NCBI RefSeq assembly: GCF_038725785.1 | Contig: NZ_CP109796.1 | Location: forward strand, 1,860,001-1,924,000 | Direction of reading: 5' to 3' | DNA from: Termitidicoccus mucosus | GTDB taxonomy: Bacteria > Verrucomicrobiota > Verrucomicrobiia > Opitutales > Opitutaceae | DNA length: 64,000 bases | Shown: positions 33,932-43,679 of the stretch, piece after piece | Layout of the letters: each line of letters starts with the position of its first letter | Numbering within the stretch: the first letter of the stretch is position 1 | Made by a program: the position numbers and the translations under genes | The notes under the pieces: generated by a model | Told to the model about the DNA's origin: nothing | Database searches by the model: none | What the model saw: only the letters and a program-made list of their open reading frames with translations

Positions 33932-36316
33932 TCATGGTTTCAACCGCACTTCGATACTCGTGGCAGAACCGTTGTTGAGTTTTCGGATCCAGAGTTTTTG
34001 CTCCGCGGCATCGTAATGCCAGCATTCGGCGGCGGTTTTGCGGAAAGCATCGAGATCGGATGTTTTTGCAAGCAGCACGCCGTCCGCGCGGACCTCGCGG
34101 GGGACAGATGAGCCGTCGATGTGCACGCGCAAGAGGTGGTTTCGGCGGGTGGCATCCCAAGTGAGGACAAGGGAGGCATCGTCGTTTCGCGCGGCGGTGA
34201 TGCGCACGGGCCCCTCGGTGTCGCGGAGTGTGAAAGAACTTTCGCCGCGGAGTTTCGGCCAGATGGCCAGGGTGATATAGCCGGCGGACTCGGGCCAGCC
34301 GAAGCCGCTGAAAGTGTTGGCGACCTCCATCGGAATGATGGCCCCCTCGCGGATGTAGAGCGGGAACTTGTCGATGGTGGACCAGCCTTCAAACCATGTC
34401 TCGGTGCGCGGACCGGTGACGACGCGCCGGTCGTTCCAGAAATCGTGCCAGCGTCCGGCGGGGAGATAGACCTTGCGGTCGGGGTTGGCGTTGAGCATGG
34501 GCGCGACAAGGAGCGCCTCGCCGACCGTGAACTCATCGTCCACGCGCCAGCAGTCGATGTCATGCTGCCAGGTCCACACCAGCGGACGGACCATGGGCGC
34601 GGCCGTGGCCGCCGCCTCGTGCCCCAGGCTTTGCCAGAACGGAATCATGTCGGTGTGCAGCCACGCGAGAAAGCGGAAGTGCCGGACCGATTCCTCCGAA
34701 TACCACCAGGGCATGTGCAGCGTCTGCATGCCGGGAAGAAACGCGCCGAACTGCGCCCAGCGCAGCCAGACTTTTTCCGGCGCGGGCTGGTCCTCGAAAC
34801 CGCCTATGTCGGTCGAGAGAAAGGGCGCGCCGCAAAACGCGAGCGAAAGCGTGGAATACACCGACGAGGGCAGGCCGTTGTTGGCAAAACTGCCGGCCAG
34901 ATCGCCGGGCCATTTGAAATTGTGGTGCGCGGCGGAGCCCATCCACCCGGCGCGCGGGATCATGAGATAATCGTCGCCTAGCCGCGAGGAAAGCGCCTCG
35001 TGGAAGACGCGGTTGTATTCCATCGCGTAGGAATTGCGCACGTCGGCCCCCCTGCGTCCGCCGTGGAGAACGGCGTCGGGCTCGAGATCCTGCCCCGCAT
35101 CGAGTTTGAAGCCGGCGATGCCGGTATCGAGACTGCGCACGATCTGCCGCTTCCACCAGTCGCGCGCCTCGGGGTTGAAAAAATCGATGTAATTGTAGAG
35201 GCGTCCAACCATGAGCTCGCCGGAGCCGGTTACGACGGCGTCGGCGGTTTTCACATCGCCGGACGGTTTTTGCACGAGGTAGCCGTGCTCGACGGCCTCG
35301 GCCCAGTTGGAGGCGTTTTTTGTGGTGTAGGGGACGGTCCACGCAAGTGTGCGCACGCCCATGCCGCGGAGCTCGGCGATGGTGCCCTTGAGGTCGGGAT
35401 CGAAGCCGGGGTCGGGGTTGAACGAGGTGCGCGCGTCCTGCCAGGGCGGCTCCAGCCAGGTCGTGCCGACGGGAATGGAGAGTGCGTCGAGTTTTTTCAC
35501 CATGTCGATGAAATGGCGGCCCTTCAAGGTCTCGATTTTCGCACCGGGCTGCTCCGGGTCGGCCATGAGCCAAAACCAGGGCTTCAGGCTCCAGCGCGGC
35601 GGTTGTTTGGGCAGGCCGCGGCCGGTGAAAAACCCGCGCACGACCGAGGGAATGTCGCCGCCGCGGACGAGGGTGAGGTCAAGCGTGTCCGCGGGCGCCT
35701 CGTAGGTGATGCGGTCGGCGCGGTTCCGGCCCACGTCAAAATGGACGCGGCCGCCGTAGTCGAGGAAGAACGCGTAGTTTTTTGTGGATACGTAATAGGG
35801 CATGTAGGCGCATTCGTCCGGCGTGCCGCCCGCGGCCCAGAGATCGAAGGCCGCGCCGCGCTGGGCGACGCGGCCGTTCCACATTTCGCCGAAGCCGTAG
35901 ATTTCCTCGACGGGGGCGAGCATGGTCGCGCCGCGGACCGCGGAGACGGTCCGGGTTTCGGCGCGGATGACGATGCGGAAGCCGCCTGCGCCGGCCGCCG
36001 AGATTTCAACGACGCCCCGGGTGGCGTCGGCGAGGACGACGGCGAGGCGTCCGTTTTGGTCCATTGAGGTGACCTGCGAAACCGGAAACCAAGTGTCACC
36101 CATCTTGAACTCGGGCGCGGCCGCCTCGGCGAATTGCACGGCGCCGTCGGGCGCGAGCAGGCTCAGGCGCCATGGATTTTTCGCGAGGACGAGCGTGGCA
36201 TTTTCGTTGCCGACGCGGATTTCATCGCGGGATTCCTCGAACGTGAGCGCGGCGGAAAAAACCGAAAGATGGAGACCGAAAACCGAGAAACACAGCAGGA
36301 AAGAAAATTTGCGCAT
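33932..36316 (-). CDS. Glycoside hydrolase family 31 enzyme (alpha-glucosidase/alpha-xylosidase type)
   Basis: 794 residues from MRKFSF. Signal peptide about 1-22. The family core is clear: PPRWSLKPWFWLM, the catalytic nucleophile Asp406 in GFKLDAGQDL, the acid/base Asp472 in WPGDLAGSF, and AFCGAPFLSTDIGGFE followed by WLRWAQFGAFLPGMQ. A C-terminal beta-sandwich follows (LPAGRWHDFWNDRRV). It releases alpha-linked glucose, xylose or a related sugar, probably in the periplasm. Exact specificity is not readable. It follows the GH105 gene by 80 bp on the same strand, so the pair is likely one operon for a pectin-like or xyloglucan-like glycan. Confidence 0.92.
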   Translation of the reverse strand: MRKFSFLLCFSVFGLHLSVFSAALTFEESRDEIRVGNENATLVLAKNPWRLSLLAPDGAVQFAEAAAPEFKMGDTWFPVSQVTSMDQNGRLAVVLADATRGVVEISAAGAGGFRIVIRAETRTVSAVRGATMLAPVEEIYGFGEMWNGRVAQRGAAFDLWAAGGTPDECAYMPYYVSTKNYAFFLDYGGRVHFDVGRNRADRITYEAPADTLDLTLVRGGDIPSVVRGFFTGRGLPKQPPRWSLKPWFWLMADPEQPGAKIETLKGRHFIDMVKKLDALSIPVGTTWLEPPWQDARTSFNPDPGFDPDLKGTIAELRGMGVRTLAWTVPYTTKNASNWAEAVEHGYLVQKPSGDVKTADAVVTGSGELMVGRLYNYIDFFNPEARDWWKRQIVRSLDTGIAGFKLDAGQDLEPDAVLHGGRRGADVRNSYAMEYNRVFHEALSSRLGDDYLMIPRAGWMGSAAHHNFKWPGDLAGSFANNGLPSSVYSTLSLAFCGAPFLSTDIGGFEDQPAPEKVWLRWAQFGAFLPGMQTLHMPWWYSEESVRHFRFLAWLHTDMIPFWQSLGHEAAATAAPMVRPLVWTWQHDIDCWRVDDEFTVGEALLVAPMLNANPDRKVYLPAGRWHDFWNDRRVVTGPRTETWFEGWSTIDKFPLYIREGAIIPMEVANTFSGFGWPESAGYITLAIWPKLRGESSFTLRDTEGPVRITAARNDDASLVLTWDATRRNHLLRVHIDGSSVPREVRADGVLLAKTSDLDAFRKTAAECWHYDAAEQKLWIRKLNNGSATSIEVRLKP

Positions 36317-36396
36317 GAGAGAATGGAGCGGCTTGGGTGATGCGGCGGCATCCGCCGGGCTGGCGGGAAAGCGGCGGGACCAACGGGGATGGATGG

Positions 36397-37551
36397 TTAT
36401 TCCATCAACGCGTTGGCGCACCAGATGACGGGGGCCTGTCCGTGCAGATCGCCGGTGACACGGCCGCGGTTGAGATAGTGATTGCGATCGTTGAGCGCGT
36501 TGGTGCCCTCGCACACGTCGCGGATGGCGCCATCGGGATTGATCCAGCCGGCGAGGGCAAGCCAGCCTTTGCGGGCGGCCGGGCCGTAGGTGGCGGCGTC
36601 GAGCCAGCCGTGTTTCACGCCGGTCGCAAACGCATAGGTGAACATCCCGGTGCAGGACGATTCCTGCCAGGAGGACGAATCGTCGATGAGCTGATGCCAC
36701 TTGCCCTCGGCATCCTGATGCCGGAGGAGCGTGGCCATCATCTTTTGGTAACCGGCCATGATGCGGGCGCGATTGGGATGCCCGGCGGGGAGCGCGCGGA
36801 GCAGTTCGGACATGCCGGCGGCAAACCAGCCGTTGCCGCGCCCCCAGAAAAAGGGCGCGTCGGGCGCGTGGTGGAAGAGGCCGTTCGGCTGCTGGAGTTT
36901 GTCGAGGTAGGCGACGGCTTCGAGGGCGGCCCGGTCGAGATACTTGTTGTCCCCGGTGGCGCGATACGCCTGCGTTTGCAGCATCGTGATCATATACATG
37001 TCATCGATCCAGAAACGGGTGTGCCAGCTCAGCCCGCGCGTGACGGCTTCGCGCGCGGTGTCGTCGAGCTTGCTTTGGTCGGCGGGTGTCGTCCATTGCG
37101 CGTCAGCGAGATCGAGGCCGATTTTGAGAAAGCGTTTGTCGCCGGTGCGCATGTAGAGCTCGAGCGGCACGGAGCCGAAAACGGTGGTGTCAACGTTGAG
37201 CGGTTTCGAGATATAGTGCGCCTGCTCGCCGAAGAGCGGGTCGAAGCGCCTCACCAGACGTTCGGTGAGCGCCGGGTCTCCGGTTTGTTTCGCAAAGCGG
37301 AGCGCGCCCTGCCATGTGCAGGTCTCGACATAGTGGATCATGCCGCTCGCCTTGTGGATGCGGAAGGGATTCGAGAGAAAGGTCTCGACGACGCGTCCGC
37401 CGACCTCGCGCGGCGACCGGCCTTCGGGCCATTGGCCGGACTCGCGCGGGACGGCTTTTCCGTCCGGTCCGCACGCAGTGAGAAGAGCGCAGCACAAGGC
37501 AAGCGCGAGGCCTGCCGGGAGGGGAGGTTTCGGGAGGATGGTGGTGTGCAT
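36397..37551 (-). CDS. Glycoside hydrolase family 88/105 lipoprotein (unsaturated uronyl hydrolase type)
   Basis: 384 residues. A lipobox LLTAC at about residues 23-27 predicts a lipid-anchored protein. The (alpha/alpha)6 barrel is marked by FWIDDMYMITMLQTQAYRATGD, FFWGRGNGWFAAGM and WHQLIDDSSSWQESSCTGMF, as in YteR-type unsaturated rhamnogalacturonyl hydrolases. Such enzymes remove the delta-4,5 uronic acid left by polysaccharide lyases; the beta-helix protein at 43680-46010 could supply such ends. First gene of the GH105-GH31 operon, divergent from the lactonase gene. Confidence 0.9.
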   Translation of the reverse strand: MHTTILPKPPLPAGLALALCCALLTACGPDGKAVPRESGQWPEGRSPREVGGRVVETFLSNPFRIHKASGMIHYVETCTWQGALRFAKQTGDPALTERLVRRFDPLFGEQAHYISKPLNVDTTVFGSVPLELYMRTGDKRFLKIGLDLADAQWTTPADQSKLDDTAREAVTRGLSWHTRFWIDDMYMITMLQTQAYRATGDNKYLDRAALEAVAYLDKLQQPNGLFHHAPDAPFFWGRGNGWFAAGMSELLRALPAGHPNRARIMAGYQKMMATLLRHQDAEGKWHQLIDDSSSWQESSCTGMFTYAFATGVKHGWLDAATYGPAARKGWLALAGWINPDGAIRDVCEGTNALNDRNHYLNRGRVTGDLHGQAPVIWCANALME

Positions 37552-37628
37552 AGGGACTTGGGCAGAGAGGGGAGCGATGCTGAATGATTCCGTCCGGCGA
37601 TGATGAAACCAGGGGAGGCTTCAATCGG

Positions 37629-37663
37629 AATAGTTTCACAACATGAAATAATAGTTTCGTCAA
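37629..37663 (-). promoter_or_regulatory. AraC-type operator candidate: 9-bp direct repeat at 21-bp spacing
   Basis: Read on the minus strand, GAAACTATT occurs twice with starts exactly 21 bp apart, preceded by TTGAC. The same frame TTGACGAAA-N13-TTGTGAAA with the same total length of 30 occurs at 39921-39950. It lies about 78 bp before the GH105 start and 86 bp before the divergent lactonase start. Confidence 0.6.
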
Positions 37664-37748
37664 ACAAAATACTTGAGATTCATCCGGATTGCCTCCACCC
37701 TGTCCTGGCCGCGCGCCGGAGCGCTTCCCAACATCTTTCCCTTCCCGT

Positions 37749-38663
37749 ATGAAACCTGTCGAGCCCGAGTTTGAATTTGCGCTGGACGTGCACGCGATCC
37801 TGGGCGAGGGCGCGCTGTGGGACGCGCGCGCGGGGGCGCTGCTCTGGGTTGACATCCTCGGGCGGCGGGTCGGGCGGTTGAATCCGGCGACGTGGGCGAA
37901 TGAATGCTGGACGCTGGACTCTCCGGTGAGCGCGGTCGTGCCGACGGAAAGCGGAGGTTTGCTGGTCGCGGTCAACGGCGGAGTGGCGAGGCTGGATCCC
38001 GTGAGCGGGCGGCTGACCGGCATGACGTGCCCCGAGGGACATGACCCGAAAACCACCCGGTTCAATGACGGGAAATGCGATCCGTCCGGACGGTTTGTCG
38101 CCGGAACGGTTTCCCTCGCGGGACAGGCGGGGATGGGATCGCTTTATGTGTTTGAGCATTCCCGCGAGGGGTCGCCGGCGCGGCCGCGACGCCTGCTGTC
38201 CGGAGTATCCATTTCCAACGGGCTGGCATGGAGCCTCGATCATTCGCGCATGTATTACATCGACACGCCGACACGGACGATCAGCGTCTTCGATTATGAC
38301 CTCGGGCGCGGCGGGCTCCGGAATCGCCGGGCGGCGGTCGAGATCCCGGAGCGAATGGGATTGCCCGACGGGATGACCATCGACGCGGAGGGAATGCTGT
38401 GGGTGGCGCTCTGGGGCGGAGGCGCGGTCACGCGCTGGGACCCGGGCACGGGAAAACTGCTTTGCCATTATGCGCTGCCGGTCACGCATGTGACGTCCTG
38501 CGCGTTTGGCGGCCCCGGGTTGCGCACGCTTTTTGTCACGACCGCCCGCGCCGATCTCGGAGCGGACGAGCTTGCGCGCCAGTCGCTGGCCGGCGCGATC
38601 TTCGCCATCAAGACCGGCGTGGCGGGTGTGGAGGCATTCTATTTTCGGGACGGCGCCGCGTGA
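37749..38663 (+). CDS. SMP-30/gluconolactonase/LRE family lactonase
   Basis: 304 residues from MKPVEPEFEF, cytoplasmic. Metal ligands of the family are all at the expected places: Glu in LGEGALWD, Asn in TRFNDGKCDPSGRF, Asn in VSISNGLAWS, Asp in GLPDGMTID. It opens a sugar-acid lactone such as xylono-, arabinono- or galactonolactone. It is only about 28% similar by eye to the lactonase at 8890 and is transcribed divergently from the GH105-GH31 operon, with a shared operator, so it probably handles the monosaccharide these enzymes release. Confidence 0.88.
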   Translation: MKPVEPEFEFALDVHAILGEGALWDARAGALLWVDILGRRVGRLNPATWANECWTLDSPVSAVVPTESGGLLVAVNGGVARLDPVSGRLTGMTCPEGHDPKTTRFNDGKCDPSGRFVAGTVSLAGQAGMGSLYVFEHSREGSPARPRRLLSGVSISNGLAWSLDHSRMYYIDTPTRTISVFDYDLGRGGLRNRRAAVEIPERMGLPDGMTIDAEGMLWVALWGGGAVTRWDPGTGKLLCHYALPVTHVTSCAFGGPGLRTLFVTTARADLGADELARQSLAGAIFAIKTGVAGVEAFYFRDGAA

Positions 38664-38679
38664 AGAAGAGCCCCATGCG

Positions 38680-38706
38680 CCTTGTGCCCGCCGCGTTGAC
38701 ACAAGG
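38680..38706. terminator. Bidirectional hairpin between convergent genes
   Basis: CCTTGTG at 38680-38686 and CACAAGG at 38700-38706 pair perfectly over a 13-nt loop. The hairpin fills the 43-bp gap between the lactonase stop and the lipoprotein stop. Confidence 0.5.
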
Positions 38707-39501
38707 TCAATCCTCAGTCGGGCCCGGTTGCGACGCGTTTTTCGGGACGGCGGGAGGCCGGCGGTCTTCCGCCTGTCCGCTCTTCGCCTTGTCCGGCACC
38801 ACCTCCGCATCGCCGATGGTGACGACCCCTTCCTTCAGCTTGCCGTCGAGCACGGCAGGCAGGCCGTCCTGACCGAAGAAATCCGCGCCGGCATTGAGGA
38901 ACGATGGGAGCATTTCCGTCAGCGTGGTGCCCGCGCTTCCGGTGCTGAGCTTGGAGCGCCAGAGCATTTTTTTCCTGCCCGCCTTGAGTTCCGCCCGGTC
39001 GAAGGCGGCCACCACGAGAAAGTAACGCCCATCGTCCAGGTTGGGCGGATTGCGGGCGAGGTCCACGCTGCCCTCCTCCAGGTTCATTTTGTTGGTGGTC
39101 ACCAGCGACAGCATGCGCTCGCGGGTGCGGCGGTCCCCGTCCTCCGCGTTGATGCTGCCCCAAGCGTAGGCAATGACGAGCGACGGTGGCGGGGTGCCCT
39201 TGCCCGCCTTGAGGTAGTGCCGGCCGGCGAGCGCCTTTTCCACCAGCGGCTCGACCTCGTCGCGGGGCGGAATCTGCTCGCCCGCGTAAATGGCCCCGAG
39301 CTCCACCCCGCCGATGGAGCGGAACGCGTAATACGCCGGCGCTTCCGCGGTCGGCGGCTCAAAATTCGGTGCCGCCTTGGAACGCTCGGCCGCGACCGTG
39401 ACATCCGTGGGCGGGGCGCCGGAATCGGAGACGCACGCAGCCACAAACAGGACAGGCGGCAGGAAAATGAGGAGTCCGGCTGGCGGCAGTGAAATTCTCA
39501 T
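38707..39501 (-). CDS. Lipoprotein of unknown function (DUF4136-like)
   Basis: 264 residues. Lipobox FVAAC near residues 19-23 predicts a lipoprotein. The body (YYAFRSIGGVELGAIYAGEQIPP, LVEKALAGRHYLKAG, SLVIAYAWGSINAEDG, YFLVVAAFDRAELKAGRKKMLWRSKLST) resembles DUF4136-type envelope proteins, in which a short periplasmic domain follows the anchor, but the match is only by pattern. The tail is proline- and charge-rich. No functional neighbour is evident. Confidence 0.65.
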   Translation of the reverse strand: MRISLPPAGLLIFLPPVLFVAACVSDSGAPPTDVTVAAERSKAAPNFEPPTAEAPAYYAFRSIGGVELGAIYAGEQIPPRDEVEPLVEKALAGRHYLKAGKGTPPPSLVIAYAWGSINAEDGDRRTRERMLSLVTTNKMNLEEGSVDLARNPPNLDDGRYFLVVAAFDRAELKAGRKKMLWRSKLSTGSAGTTLTEMLPSFLNAGADFFGQDGLPAVLDGKLKEGVVTIGDAEVVPDKAKSGQAEDRRPPAVPKNASQPGPTED

Positions 39502-40152
39502 AAAAACATTCCGGCAGCGATGCAGAGCGTTTTGGGAATGTCGAATTCATTTTGATTTTTTCGAATTACTGATTCACATAGTGAAATGTAATCCTTTTGC
39601 CACAGGCCATATCCCGTATTGGAATAATCCCCACCGGTCACCCCGCCTCCATCGGCCGGTTTATTGGAACAGGCAACCCAAAAGACATGAAGCATTCCCC
39701 AACACCCCACGCCTTTCTTCCTCCGCCCCGCTTTCATGCAACCGTTTGATATTTCCAAGTTATAGTGATCAAAAATGAACAACCCCCGATCGGTCCACGA
39801 CCTGCCGCCGGCGGATCGGAGAACGGGCGCCGCGAGGCCTTTCGCTTTTTCCCCCCGTGATTGCGGGCAGCGGATTTCAACATGGCATCAATGATGCTTA
39901 AAAATAACGCATCATTTTACTTGACGAAATCCTCAATTCACATTGTGAAATTAAATCCAGCCCAAACAATCATGCTTTACCCCTTTTCCCAGGCATGCGC
40001 AATTTCCCCCGAATCGCCGCGGCATCCCCACCGCGCCCGCCGGCAAGGCAGACGCTTTTCAACGGATACGGATCCTCGTCCCCTTTGGCATGCCGTCCGC
40101 GGACGGCGGTTTTTCGATCCATCATAAACCAACAGACAGAGAACCCACTCTC
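39502..40152. promoter_or_regulatory. 651-bp intergenic control region before the second polysaccharide cluster
   Basis: No convincing gene. It holds a palindromic box TTCACATAGTGAA at 39573-39585, an inverted repeat ATGATGC-N11-GCATCAT at 39891-39915, and the two-half-site element at 39921-39950. The strip 39541-39620 and 39890-39960 are AT-rich compared with the flanks. Promoters for the divergent lipoprotein gene and the TonB receptor gene must lie here. Confidence 0.6.
39921..39950 (+). promoter_or_regulatory. AraC-type operator candidate with palindromic TTCACATTGTGAA
   Basis: TTGACGAAA then, 21 bp on in register of GAAA, TTGTGAAA; the palindrome TTCACATTGTGAA covers 39937-39949. A near copy of the palindrome with the same 3' flank (AAATnnAATCC) lies 364 bp upstream at 39573. 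About 200 bp upstream of the receptor start. Confidence 0.6.
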
Positions 40153-43100
40153 ATGAGCCCACGTTCTTCAGCATCATTCCTTGCGCGGCTGCTTTCCGCG
40201 CAATTGTGCGTCCTCGCAGTGTGCGCCGCGCAGTCCCGTGCGCAGGCGGTCAGGCCGGCGCCCGGCGACGCCCCCGAGTCCGCACGCTCCGGGGAAAAAG
40301 ACTCTCCGGTCCGGATCCAAACCACCCTGCCGGGCGACGCCGACAACGAGGATCCGGTTGAAATGTCCGTCTTCGAGGTCACCGCCAAAAAGCGCGGCTA
40401 CTACGCCGAAAGCACCATGGCGGGCACGCGCCTGAACTCCAGCATCGAGGACCTGGGCGCGGCCATCACCGTGATCACCACGGAGCAGATGGACGACTTC
40501 GGCATGCTCGACATCAACGATATTTTTAACTTCGAGGTCGGCACCGAGGGCGCGGGCACTTTCACGGATGTCTCGATTGATGCGAACGGTTCGGTGTCCG
40601 ACGGCAACATGGACAGTCCCGGGACGGCCAACCGCGTGCGCGGCCTGGGCAATCCCAACCAGACCTTCGGCAATTTCGAGACCAGCGGGCGCACCCCGCT
40701 GGACCGCCTGCTGCTCGACGGCGTCGAGATCACCCGCGGTCCCAGCTCGATCATCGCCGGCCTCGGCAACCCCGCCGGCACGATCAACTCCATCCCCGCC
40801 ACCCCTCACCTCACCCGCAACAGAAACAAGGCCCAAGTCCGGCTCGACGGCAACAACGGCTTTCGCGAGTCGCTCGACGTGAGCCGCGTGCTCGTCAAGG
40901 GCAGGCTCGCCGTGCGCGCCCAGCAGATGTTCTGGCACCAGGGCTTCCAGCGCAAACCGTCCGGCACTGACGCGGAGCTTTATAATTTCATGGTCAAATA
41001 CCAGCCGTCCAAGCGGACGGTCTTTAATGTCGCCTACTCGAAATATAAAATCTCGGGCAACCGCGCCAACGTGATCACGCCCGCCGACGGCATCACCCCC
41101 TGGCGCGAACGGGGCGAATACACGTGGGACCCGCTGGAGCCGAACCTCAGCAGCACCTTCGGGGCCGCCTACGACCGGAACGGAAACAAAATCCCCGGCC
41201 AGGCCAATACCAACTACATGACGAACAACGGCGGCCTTGCCCGCATGTTCCAGACCTCCGGCCGCGGCACGTCCCTCCTGTTTGTGGACCGCGACGGCAG
41301 CATTCTCTGGATGTCGCCGCGCGGCACAGAGACCGACAACGCCTTCGCCAACGATCAGACCCTGTATAATTACGCCATGGTGGCGCAGCAACCCGTGCTT
41401 GATCCGAACCTGCCGGTCTCGACGACCTCCCGCTATCCCGTCGGCGTTCATGACCAGTCATTATATGACTGGACCAGCATCAACATTGCCGCGACCGACT
41501 GGTTCTACCAGACGAACGACACCATTCTGGCCCGGCTGACCCAGACGTTTATAGAAACCCCCAGGCAATATCTGGCAGTGGATCTCGGATGGTTCCGGGA
41601 GGATTCCACCTCCTACAGCAAAATGCTCATGGGGAAATCCAAGAAAAACCAGACCAGCAGCTTTCTCGGGATTGATATAAACCGGAAATTATACGACGGC
41701 AGCGACAATCCCAATTACCTGCGCCCCTACCTGGCGGTGAACCAGGATCTCGTGAGCGAAAACCCGCTGCTCAACGACACCTTCCGCACCCAGATGGCTT
41801 ACAAACTCGATTTTCGCCGTGACACGGGCTGGACCCGCTGGCTCGGACTGCACCAAGTCACCGCCTATCATGAATACAAACAGTTTGAGACACGCAGATA
41901 CAACTACCGGCATGCGCTGACCGACGAGCACCCGTGGCTGCCCGCCGGCACGCCGCGCGGCACCTCGAACAACCAGGAGGTCATCAACCCGGACCTGCCT
42001 TGGAACCAAATCTCGAACACCAACACCCGGAATTACGCCTTTTATTACATGGGGGACGCCATCGGGCAGAATGTGGACTACTCTCCCGGCACCCTCACTC
42101 CCGGCCAGTATGACTACATCTGGGGCAATGTCGCAACCGGCCTGATCCACCACGAACCCGCCTATCTGGGACTGGCCGCCGACCTCGCCGGCTCCGGCGG
42201 GACAAACAACTCCTTGAAAATCACCAAGGGTATGGGCGCGGTGCTGCAAAGCCACCTCGTGCGGGACGGCGTGGTCGTCACGGCCGGCGTCAGGCGCGAC
42301 CGGGTTTTCCAAAAGGACGGAGTCTCCCCGCAACTATTGCCCGACGGACTCACGCACGACTTTGCCTGGGACAACCGCTGGGTTGACAAATGGAGGCTGA
42401 ACTCCGGCACCACGCATGCCGAGGGCGTGGTGGTGAAACCCGCCGCGTGGATAGACGCGAACGCGCCGTGGTATTTGCGTTGGATGCGCCAAGTCTCGGT
42501 GTTCTACAACCAATCGGACAGCCTCGACCTCAACTATGACCCGGCGATCAACCTGGCCGGACAGGACATCCCCAATCCGACAGGGACGGGCAAGGACTAC
42601 GGCTTCACGCTGCGGCTCTTCAACAACCGGTTGATCATGAAATTGAATCGCTACGAAAACCGCACCCAGAACCAGCGCGGCACCGCGGCGCCTGTCGGGC
42701 GGGTGTTGTTGTTTGATATCTATGAAGTGGACTACGAAGACGAGGATCTCCCGGACGACCAGACCGCCAACCGCACATTCAGCCTGAACAAGATTGCCTC
42801 CGATTGGGTGAAGCAACAGGCGCTGGCGGCGGGGGAAACCCTTACGCCCACCGAGATTTTCAACCGCGTGGCGGCCATCATGCAAATGACCCCGGAGCGT
42901 CTGCGCACCCTGCAACTCTACCGCACCAGAGTCACCGAAGTGGATGAAGGGCTGGCCAAGGGCTATGAATTCGAGATGAACTGGGCGCCCACCGACTACT
43001 TGAACCTGCGGTTCAATGCCTCGAAAGCGGAGGCCAGAAACATCACGGTGGCACCGGGATTCGCCGCGTATTTGGAGGAACGCCTGGAGTTCTGGCAAAA

Positions 43101-43674
43101 CCTGATCGACCCGCTGACCGGAGCCCGCTGGTGGACCAGCGCCTATGTGAACGAGGCAACCGGATTGCCCGGGCAGACCGCCGAGCGGTGGTTTAACGAC
43201 AGTGTGAAGCCCGATTGGGATCTGGCCAAGCAGCGCGAGGGCATCCCCAGGGACAACGTCTCGGAATACACCGTGAAATTTCTGGCCAACATGCGGCTGT
43301 CGGGCATCACCAACCATCCCATATTAAAGGCGGTCGATGTGGGCGGCTCCATAAGATGGCAATCCAAGATCGGCATCGGCAATTACGGCATTGATTTGGA
43401 CGGCCCGGACCCGGTGACCGGGCAGATCGTTCATACCAAACTGGACCCCACCCGCCCCGTCTGGGGCGAATCCACCACCATCGTGGATTTCAACGTGGGA
43501 TACCGGACAAAGCTATGGAGAAACAGGGTCGCCGCCCGGTTTCAATTCGCCATTGCCAACGCCTTTGAGGACGGGCGGCTCCAAGCCGTCCGCGCCGACT
43601 CGAACGGCAAGCCCTATGTGTGGCGCATCATTGACCCCCGCCAGTTCAACTTCATCGCGACTTTCGAGTTTTAA
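40153..43674 (+). CDS. TonB-dependent outer-membrane receptor
   Basis: 1173 residues from MSPRSSASF. Signal peptide about 1-31 (CAAQSRAQA). A linker (residues 32-75) leads into the TonB-box-like segment EMSVFEVTAKK and the plug (SSIEDLGAAITVITTEQMDDFG, RVRGLGNPNQTF, LLLDGVEITRGPSSIIAGLGNPAGTIN). The barrel follows, ending FNFIATFEF. It lacks the carboxypeptidase-like domain of the receptor at 20907. In this phylum such receptors import oligosaccharides released at the surface. It opens the second cluster and is followed after 5 bp by the beta-helix protein gene, so co-translation is likely. Confidence 0.93.
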   Translation: MSPRSSASFLARLLSAQLCVLAVCAAQSRAQAVRPAPGDAPESARSGEKDSPVRIQTTLPGDADNEDPVEMSVFEVTAKKRGYYAESTMAGTRLNSSIEDLGAAITVITTEQMDDFGMLDINDIFNFEVGTEGAGTFTDVSIDANGSVSDGNMDSPGTANRVRGLGNPNQTFGNFETSGRTPLDRLLLDGVEITRGPSSIIAGLGNPAGTINSIPATPHLTRNRNKAQVRLDGNNGFRESLDVSRVLVKGRLAVRAQQMFWHQGFQRKPSGTDAELYNFMVKYQPSKRTVFNVAYSKYKISGNRANVITPADGITPWRERGEYTWDPLEPNLSSTFGAAYDRNGNKIPGQANTNYMTNNGGLARMFQTSGRGTSLLFVDRDGSILWMSPRGTETDNAFANDQTLYNYAMVAQQPVLDPNLPVSTTSRYPVGVHDQSLYDWTSINIAATDWFYQTNDTILARLTQTFIETPRQYLAVDLGWFREDSTSYSKMLMGKSKKNQTSSFLGIDINRKLYDGSDNPNYLRPYLAVNQDLVSENPLLNDTFRTQMAYKLDFRRDTGWTRWLGLHQVTAYHEYKQFETRRYNYRHALTDEHPWLPAGTPRGTSNNQEVINPDLPWNQISNTNTRNYAFYYMGDAIGQNVDYSPGTLTPGQYDYIWGNVATGLIHHEPAYLGLAADLAGSGGTNNSLKITKGMGAVLQSHLVRDGVVVTAGVRRDRVFQKDGVSPQLLPDGLTHDFAWDNRWVDKWRLNSGTTHAEGVVVKPAAWIDANAPWYLRWMRQVSVFYNQSDSLDLNYDPAINLAGQDIPNPTGTGKDYGFTLRLFNNRLIMKLNRYENRTQNQRGTAAPVGRVLLFDIYEVDYEDEDLPDDQTANRTFSLNKIASDWVKQQALAAGETLTPTEIFNRVAAIMQMTPERLRTLQLYRTRVTEVDEGLAKGYEFEMNWAPTDYLNLRFNASKAEARNITVAPGFAAYLEERLEFWQNLIDPLTGARWWTSAYVNEATGLPGQTAERWFNDSVKPDWDLAKQREGIPRDNVSEYTVKFLANMRLSGITNHPILKAVDVGGSIRWQSKIGIGNYGIDLDGPDPVTGQIVHTKLDPTRPVWGESTTIVDFNVGYRTKLWRNRVAARFQFAIANAFEDGRLQAVRADSNGKPYVWRIIDPRQFNFIATFEF

Positions 43675-43679
43675 TAATA

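Noticed and set aside
33784-33978. Small plus-strand frame with EGRAPARP-type text
   Set aside because: It is a translation of the perfect palindrome, as often misannotated in related genomes.
39498-39782. 94-codon minus-strand frame in the control region
   Set aside because: No start context or family; it runs into the start of the lipoprotein gene and covers one of the operator boxes.
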